A stretch of 64,000 bases of DNA, from positions 643,937 through 707,936 of the forward strand of contig JAGSNX010000003.1 of NCBI GenBank assembly GCA_018139225.1, in the 5' to 3' direction. The position numbers and the translations under genes were made by a program. Within the stretch, counting starts at the first letter, position 1. Every line of letters begins with the position of its first letter. This stretch comes from Microvirga sp. SRT01 (GTDB lineage: Bacteria > Pseudomonadota > Alphaproteobacteria > Sphingomonadales > Sphingomonadaceae). Shown here piece by piece: positions 59,642 to 64,000 of this stretch. The notes beneath the pieces are model-generated. The model was not told the origin of the DNA, made no database searches, and saw nothing but the letters and a program-made list of their open reading frames with translations.

Positions 59642-60381
59642 TGGCGGCGACGCCGGCCTGGCCGCCGCGATCGACGCCGCGGCTGTTCGTGGACGAGGTA
59701 CTGATGGCGGGCGCGCGGCGCGTCGACGGACCGGCGGCGCATTATCTCGGCTCCGTGATGCGGATGAAGCCGGGCGACCCGGTCAAGCTGTTCGACGACC
59801 GCACCGGCGAATGGCTGGCGGTGGCGACATCGGTCGGCAAGCGCGACCTGATGCTCGACGTGCAGGAGCGGCTGGCGGAGCGGGAGGCGGTGCCCGACCT
59901 GTGGCTGTGCGCCGCGCCGCTGAAGAAGAACCGTGTCGACTGGATGGCGGAAAAGGCGTGCGAGCTGGGCGTCGACCGTTACGTGCCCGTCGTCACGCGA
60001 CGGACGGTGGTCGACAAGCCCAATACCGAACGGCTGCGCACGCACATGATCGAGGCGGCGGAGCAATGCGGGCGCACCGCCCTGCCGCAGGTTGCGGAGC
60101 CGGTGAAGCTCATGGCGCTGCTGCGCGACTGGCCGGAGGACCGCGCGCTGTTCTTCGCGGACGAGGTCGGCGGCGAGCCGGCGCTGGCGGCGATGCGCGC
60201 GCGGTCCGGCGCGGGCGCGATCCTGATCGGGCCGGAGGGGGGCTTCGACGAGGACGAACGCGCGGCGATCCGCGCCTGCCCGGCGACGGTCGGCGTGACG
60301 CTCGGCCCCCGCATCCTGCGAGCCGACACCGCGGCGGCGGCGGCGGTGGCGCTGTGGATGGCGGCGGCCGGGGATTGGTAG
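59641..60381 (+). CDS. rsmE: 16S rRNA (uracil1498-N3)-methyltransferase
   Basis: RsmE methylates N3 of U1498 in 16S rRNA using SAM. The 246-residue length fits. After an N-terminal PUA-like domain (AAHYLGSVMRMKPGDPVKLF) the SPOUT catalytic domain has KNRVDWMAEKACELGVDRYV, EAAEQCGRTALPQV and the knot motif AILIGPEGGFDEDERAAI, then LGPRILRADTAAAAAVAL. Its start overlaps the stop of the 52-residue gene. Confidence 0.95.
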   Translation: MAATPAWPPRSTPRLFVDEVLMAGARRVDGPAAHYLGSVMRMKPGDPVKLFDDRTGEWLAVATSVGKRDLMLDVQERLAEREAVPDLWLCAAPLKKNRVDWMAEKACELGVDRYVPVVTRRTVVDKPNTERLRTHMIEAAEQCGRTALPQVAEPVKLMALLRDWPEDRALFFADEVGGEPALAAMRARSGAGAILIGPEGGFDEDERAAIRACPATVGVTLGPRILRADTAAAAAVALWMAAAGDW

Positions 60382-60643
60382 AGAACCGAAGTGGAGGAAG
60401 TGGAGGCGTCGGACGGGTTTCTCCACTTCGCCAGTCGCGGCTTCTCCTTCGCCGCGCGTTTACGGCGCCAGTGAGGGTCCACGGTGTCAAACAGCGATGC
60501 GACTGTCGCTGAAAAAGGCCATGTAGGACAGGGGCGTTGCTCTGGCCGGATCGGCAGGACGCCGCGCGGCACCAACGATCCGTACCCCGCGCCTGCCTCC
60601 AATCCATCTGGCGCACCCGTCCGTGCGCGCGTAGAGGCGCGAC
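60382..60643. other. 262-base gap between rsmE and gshA
   Basis: No gene is supported. The stretch 60395-60530 looks like a composite repeated region: TGTAGGACAGG at 60522-60532 matches 57726-57736 and, in complement, 50860-50870. Short hairpins (AGCGATGCGACTGTCGCT) are present near 60492. The gshA start region follows. Confidence 0.5.
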
Positions 60644-62041
60644 ATGACGACCAAGACCGATGCGCCTGCGACTGCGAAGGCATCCCCCATCATCGAATCG
60701 CGCGATCAGTTGATCGCCAGCTTCGCGCGCGGGGAGAAGCCGGCGGAGCGGTGGCGGATCGGGACCGAGCACGAGAAGTTCGTCTATGCCACGAGCGATC
60801 ATCACGCGCCGTCCTATGACGAGAAGGGCGGCATCCGCGACCTGTTGATGGCGCTGACCGAGCATGGCTGGGTGCCGGTCGAGGAGCTGGGGCCGGACGG
60901 TCGCAAGAACGTCATCGCCCTGTCGGGCGCGGACGGCAGCGTCAGTCTGGAGCCGGCGGGGCAGTTCGAGCTGTCGGGTGCGCCGCTGGAGAACCTGCAT
61001 CAGACCTGTGCGGAGACGGGCCGACACCTGCGGCAGGTGAAGGACGCCGGCGACCGGCTCGGAGTCGGGTTTCTGGGGCTGGGCATGTGGCCGGACAAGG
61101 CGCGCGCCGACCTGCCCGTGATGCCCAAGGGACGCTACGGGATCATGCGGCAGCACATGCCGCGGGTCGGGTCAATGGGCCTCGACATGATGCTGCGCAC
61201 CTGCACGATCCAGGTGAATCTCGACTACGCCACCGAGGCGGACATGGTACAGAAGTTCCGCGTCGGGCTGGCGCTGCAACCGCTCGCCACCGCGCTGTTC
61301 GCGAACTCTCCGTTCACGGAAGGCAAGCCGAACGGGATGCTGTCGTACCGCAGCCATATCTGGTCGGACACCGATCCGGCGCGGACCGGCATGCTGCCCT
61401 TCGTGTTCGAGGACGGGTTCGGGTATGAGCGGTACGCCGAGTACATGCTCGATGTGCCGATGTACTTCGTCTACCGCAAGGGGCGCTATATCGACGCCGC
61501 AGGACTGTCGTTCCGCGACTTTCTGAAGGGTGAGTTATCGGTTCTGCCCGGCGAGAAGCCGACGCTGGACGACTGGACCGACCATTTGTCGACGGCGTTT
61601 CCCGAAGTGCGGCTGAAGACGTTCCTGGAGATGCGCGGAGCGGATGGCGGGCCGTGGAACCGCATCTGCGCGCTGCCGGCCCTGTGGGTCGGGTTGCTGT
61701 ACGACAGCCAAGCTCTCGATGCCGCGTGGGATCTGGTGAAGGACTGGTCGATCGAGGATCGCCAGAGCCTGCGCGATGCGGTGCCGAAGCTGGCCCTGGA
61801 TGCGCCGCTGCCGGGTGGCGGCAAGCTGCGCGACGTGGCCGCGGAGGTGCTGGAGATCGCGCATCGCGGGCTGGCGGCGCGGGCGCGGACCAACGCGGCG
61901 GGCGACGACGAAACGGGTTTCCTCGATCCGCTGCGCGAGATCGTGCGGCGCGGGAAGGTGCCGGCCGAGATGCTGCTGGAGCGTTACGAGGGCGCGTGGG
62001 GTGGTGATATCTCGCGCGTGTACGCCGAAGAGAGCTTCTGA
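60644..62041 (+). CDS. gshA: Glutamate-cysteine ligase (plant/alphaproteobacterial type)
   Basis: First step of glutathione synthesis, gamma-glutamylcysteine from Glu, Cys and ATP. The 465 residues fit the plant-like class found in alphaproteobacteria rather than the E. coli form. Seen are RIGTEHEKFVYATSDHHAPS (about 45-64), SLEPAGQFELSGAPLENL, GLGMWPDKARADLP and TCTIQVNLDYATEADMVQKF, then TFLEMRGADGGPWNRICALP. The 3' end overlaps the opposite-strand ICMT-like gene by 58 bases. Confidence 0.94.
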   Translation: MTTKTDAPATAKASPIIESRDQLIASFARGEKPAERWRIGTEHEKFVYATSDHHAPSYDEKGGIRDLLMALTEHGWVPVEELGPDGRKNVIALSGADGSVSLEPAGQFELSGAPLENLHQTCAETGRHLRQVKDAGDRLGVGFLGLGMWPDKARADLPVMPKGRYGIMRQHMPRVGSMGLDMMLRTCTIQVNLDYATEADMVQKFRVGLALQPLATALFANSPFTEGKPNGMLSYRSHIWSDTDPARTGMLPFVFEDGFGYERYAEYMLDVPMYFVYRKGRYIDAAGLSFRDFLKGELSVLPGEKPTLDDWTDHLSTAFPEVRLKTFLEMRGADGGPWNRICALPALWVGLLYDSQALDAAWDLVKDWSIEDRQSLRDAVPKLALDAPLPGGGKLRDVAAEVLEIAHRGLAARARTNAAGDDETGFLDPLREIVRRGKVPAEMLLERYEGAWGGDISRVYAEESF

Positions 62042-63294
62042 CGGACGCGCGCGATCGGGCCGTGCCGGGTGATCCAGTCGCTGTACGCGACATAGGCCGG
62101 ATCGCGGCGGAGGTGGCGTTCCTCCGTCTTCGCGCGCCAGTAATAGACGCCGCTGACCGCACCCAGCGTCAGCGTGGCGCGGATCGCGTCGACGGGGGAG
62201 CCGGTCGTGAACCACGGTAAGACCGACAGCCACCAGAACAGGTTCTTCGACCAGTAGGCAGGGTGCTTCGTCCACGCATAGGGCCCGTGCGTCAGGATGC
62301 CGCGATGCGTGAGGTTGGAGAAACGCGGCCCGAATGCCAGCGTCGCCCACGCGTAGGTCGCGGTGAGGCCCACCAGCACCGCCCCGAACGCCGCGAGCAG
62401 GAGGGGGTGGTCGCCCAGCCAGTAATCCCATTGGGCGGTGCCCTGATGATAGTCGAACGGCCCGCCGTCGAGCATCAGGATGAAGGGCGGATAGCAGATC
62501 AGCGCGGGCATCCACGCGGCCGCGAACGGGTTGGCGCTGCGGATATGCGCGTCGAGCGGGCGGAAGGTCAGGACATAGCCGACGGTGGCGATGCCCATGT
62601 CGATCAGGAACATCGCGCCGATCAGCATCTGCGTCAGCGCAACCGGATGCGCGAGTGCCCCGGCGAGGTCGGCGCGGACGAACGCTCCGAAGCCGGAGGG
62701 AACGCCGCCAAGCATGAAGGGGAGGAAGAACGCCTTCACGCCCCAGCTCAGGAGGTGGTTATGTATCGCGCCGCGATCGACACCGGACTGGCCGGTCAGC
62801 CATGCGCCGAGGTGCCAAGCGCCGTCGCGTGGTTCGACCATATGGCGGTCGATCCACAGGACGTACGGGATCGACAACGCGAACAGCGCCGGTGCCCCCC
62901 ACAGGAAGCACCACATCGCGAATTCGAAATTGCCCTGCCAGTAGAAGCGGCCGGTGGCGTAGACGACGGCGATCCCCCCCCAGGTGAGCCAGTATCCGGC
63001 GAGCTTGGTGAGGCTGATGTCGAGCGTGCATCTGAGCGGCTGCGGGTTCTGCCAGTCGAGGCCCGTCGTGGCGGAGCGGTGGACCCGGTCGACGAGCAGC
63101 GACCAGGCGATCATCGCCAACGCGCAGGCGGCAAGCCCGACCAGTGCCGAATAGGGCCCGTCGAGGAAATTGGCGCGCGCGACCAGCGTCCAGCTCGCGA
63201 GGCCCGCAAACCCGGCAAACCCGGCACCGCCGGAGACGGCGGAAGGCGGACGCGTCACGCGGGTGGCGGCGGCGAGCGCTGGGTCGTGGTACAT
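61984..63294 (-). CDS. ICMT-like multi-spanning membrane methyltransferase/reductase-fold protein (436 aa)
   Basis: A membrane protein with about eight to ten helices. The C-terminal third carries a sequence typical of the isoprenylcysteine carboxyl methyltransferase superfamily: RGILTHGPYAWTKHPAYWSK (about 340-359), then a helix LFWWLSVLPWF and EERHLRRDPAYVAYSDWI. Bacterial relatives are usually 150-290 residues, so the 300-residue N-terminal membrane part is unusual. The substrate cannot be read; ERG4/ERG24-type reductases have a similar end. It overlaps gshA by 58 bases on the opposite strand, and a CtrA-like box lies 26-40 bases before its start. Confidence 0.75.
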   Translation of the reverse strand: MYHDPALAAATRVTRPPSAVSGGAGFAGFAGLASWTLVARANFLDGPYSALVGLAACALAMIAWSLLVDRVHRSATTGLDWQNPQPLRCTLDISLTKLAGYWLTWGGIAVVYATGRFYWQGNFEFAMWCFLWGAPALFALSIPYVLWIDRHMVEPRDGAWHLGAWLTGQSGVDRGAIHNHLLSWGVKAFFLPFMLGGVPSGFGAFVRADLAGALAHPVALTQMLIGAMFLIDMGIATVGYVLTFRPLDAHIRSANPFAAAWMPALICYPPFILMLDGGPFDYHQGTAQWDYWLGDHPLLLAAFGAVLVGLTATYAWATLAFGPRFSNLTHRGILTHGPYAWTKHPAYWSKNLFWWLSVLPWFTTGSPVDAIRATLTLGAVSGVYYWRAKTEERHLRRDPAYVAYSDWITRHGPIARVRQKLSSAYTREISPPHAPS

Positions 63295-63319
63295 GGGCGC
63301 GGGATTAGCGCGGGAATGG

Positions 63320-63334
63320 TTAGGGGGGAGTTAA
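63320..63334 (-). promoter_or_regulatory. CtrA-like box upstream of the ICMT-like gene
   Basis: On the minus strand TTAA-N7-CTAA followed by CCAT reads close to the CtrA half-site TTAACCAT and the TTAA-N7-TTAA full box. It lies 26-40 bases before the start at 63294. Only one base differs from the full consensus. No experiment supports it. Confidence 0.4.
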
Positions 63335-63344
63335 GGGTGCGGCC

Positions 63345-63371
63345 GTCACGCCGGGGCGAGCCCGGCATGAC
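63345..63371. repeat. REP-like unit (GTCACGCCGGG family)
   Basis: GTCACGCCGGG and CCCGGCATGAC face each other around a 5-base loop, as at 58738-58764. It lies between the ICMT-like gene start and the small gene that ends at 63378. Confidence 0.75.
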
Positions 63372-63377
63372 GGGAAG

Positions 63378-63644
63378 CTACAGCACAACCCGCGGGGTGG
63401 TGGCGTGGTCGATGGCGGTGAGGACCATGCGTTCCCAGATCGCGACGTCGCCGGCGGCGGCCATGGCTTCGTCGGGTTCGCGGAGGGTGCGGAGGACGGC
63501 GAGGGCGTCAGGGAGGTGGTCTTGCCAGTTCGCATCGATCGTCGCGGCGGCGGATTCTTCGTCGCCAGCGGCGTTGGCGCTGATCCGCTGCGCGGTCAGG
63601 ACGCGGGCGATGCGTTCGGCGATGGGGATGATGGAGATGTCCAT
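63378..63644 (-). CDS. Small hypothetical protein (88 aa)
   Basis: No family was recognised. The product is a soluble helical protein without signal peptide or cysteine. It starts MDISIIPIAERIARVLTAQR and contains ANWQDHLPDALAVLRTLREP and IWERMVLTAIDHAT. The start at 63644 was chosen over upstream open frame because composition changes there; the upstream part lies in a REP-like region (63720-63820). Confidence is moderate because the ribosome site is weak. Confidence 0.6.
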   Translation of the reverse strand: MDISIIPIAERIARVLTAQRISANAAGDEESAAATIDANWQDHLPDALAVLRTLREPDEAMAAAGDVAIWERMVLTAIDHATTPRVVL

Positions 63645-63821
63645 GTCTCGGTCCCGGTCACTGTGTTCGTGACGGGGTAACGGGCGGGAAGCACTTGGTT
63701 TCCCGGATATTGGGATTGTATTCGCCCCCTTGGGGAGAGTTGGTTCTCTCCGCGAGCGATGCCGCCAAGGCTCCCCAGCCCTCCCTTGCAGGGGAGGGGG
63801 CCAGAAGGGGCAGGGCGCAAA

Positions 63822-63857
63822 AGAAAAGGCGCCGCGACGGTGGGTCGCGGCGCCTTT
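63822..63857 (-). terminator. Strong terminator after the gene leaving the window
   Basis: A 12-bp stem AGGCGCCGCGAC / GTCGCGGCGCCT with a 5-base loop at 63827-63855. On the minus strand TTTTCTTTT follows, so it ends the gene at 63892-64000. On the plus strand TTTGTT follows as well. Confidence 0.85.
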
Positions 63858-63891
63858 GTTCTGGCGGTCGTGTGATTTACCCGCCCGTGTC

Positions 63892-64000
63892 TTACCGGCC
63901 CTGCGTCGAGGCGCCGGCGGGACGACCCGCGCCGCCGCGTCCTGCGCCGCCGCGACCGCGGCCACCGCCCTGGCCACCGGCGCTGCCGGCGGGACGAGCG
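63892..64000 (-). CDS. C-terminal tail of a Gly/Arg-rich protein (start beyond the window)
   Basis: The frame on the minus strand reads RGGAGRGGAGRPAGASTQGR before TAA (63892-63894). RGG-type tails like this are common at the end of DEAD-box RNA helicases such as RhlE in sphingomonads, and a terminator follows. Only 35 residues are visible, so the identity is a guess from composition. Confidence 0.35.
   Translation of the reverse strand, partial: ARPAGSAGGQGGGRGRGGAGRGGAGRPAGASTQGR

Overview
The window looks like a chromosomal segment of a sphingomonad (Alphaproteobacteria, probably Sphingomonas or a close relative). The evidence is the very high GC content, PEPxxWA-type C-terminal sorting signals on two secreted proteins, a DUF1153/SciP cell-cycle regulator, a plant-type glutamate-cysteine ligase, a ku/ligD end-joining pair, and CCGGG-rich REP-like palindromes between genes. 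The genus is inferred from gene content, not from a database match. No tRNA, rRNA, CRISPR array, prophage or intact insertion sequence was found. The content is mostly ordinary chromosomal housekeeping.

Layout. 1-6 kb: the end of purA, a Gly/Thr-rich secreted protein, then on the minus strand dnaJ-like, yihY-like and fabI, the remains of a DUF4160/DUF2442 gene pair, and aroC. 6-17 kb: a transglutaminase with a fused ATP-grasp/alpha-E protein and a 57-residue membrane protein, ligD and ku (minus); pdxH, a cation efflux gene and phzF-like (plus), a possible small RNA with a strong terminator, and mnmA (minus). 17-30 kb: sciP, a glsB-like gene, a SIMPL protein, an RND adaptor and pump, a DUF445 protein, a four-gene Mla-type lipid transport operon and a DUF4142 protein. 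30-35 kb: a CitE-like lyase and the cyoABCD quinol oxidase. 35-47.4 kb: one seven-gene glycogen and trehalose operon on the minus strand (glgP-glgB-glgC-glgA-pgm-glgX-treA). 47.5-51 kb: mntH, a DUF2147 protein and a PEP-CTERM metalloprotease. 51-64 kb: typA, telA with an XpaC-like partner, a PilZ protein, an IMPase-like gene with pmbA, ubiA, a second PEP-CTERM protein, rsmE, gshA, an ICMT-like membrane protein, a small unknown gene, and the glycine-rich tail of a protein that leaves the window.

How the parts work together. The glycogen genes form a full synthesis (GlgC, GlgA, GlgB), breakdown (GlgP, GlgX) and interconversion (Pgm) set, most joined by 4-base stop/start overlaps, with a secreted trehalase as the last gene. 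The Mla-type cassette combines a permease with an N-terminal STAS-like domain, an ATPase, an MCE protein and an outer-membrane-type lipoprotein. LigD and Ku are the two components of bacterial non-homologous end joining.

The least expected signals are between genes. A perfect 33-bp repeat occurs in opposite orientations at 50956-50988 and 57597-57629. It carries a CTAA-N7-CTAA core with the spacing of a CtrA box, and the same 15-bp geometry occurs just upstream of the ICMT-like gene at 63320-63334. An 11-mer (TGTAGGACAGG or its complement) recurs in three intergenic spots, two of them next to the 33-bp repeat. The fabI-aroC gap holds decayed coding sequence rather than true spacer. I found no convincing wholly new multi-gene system.
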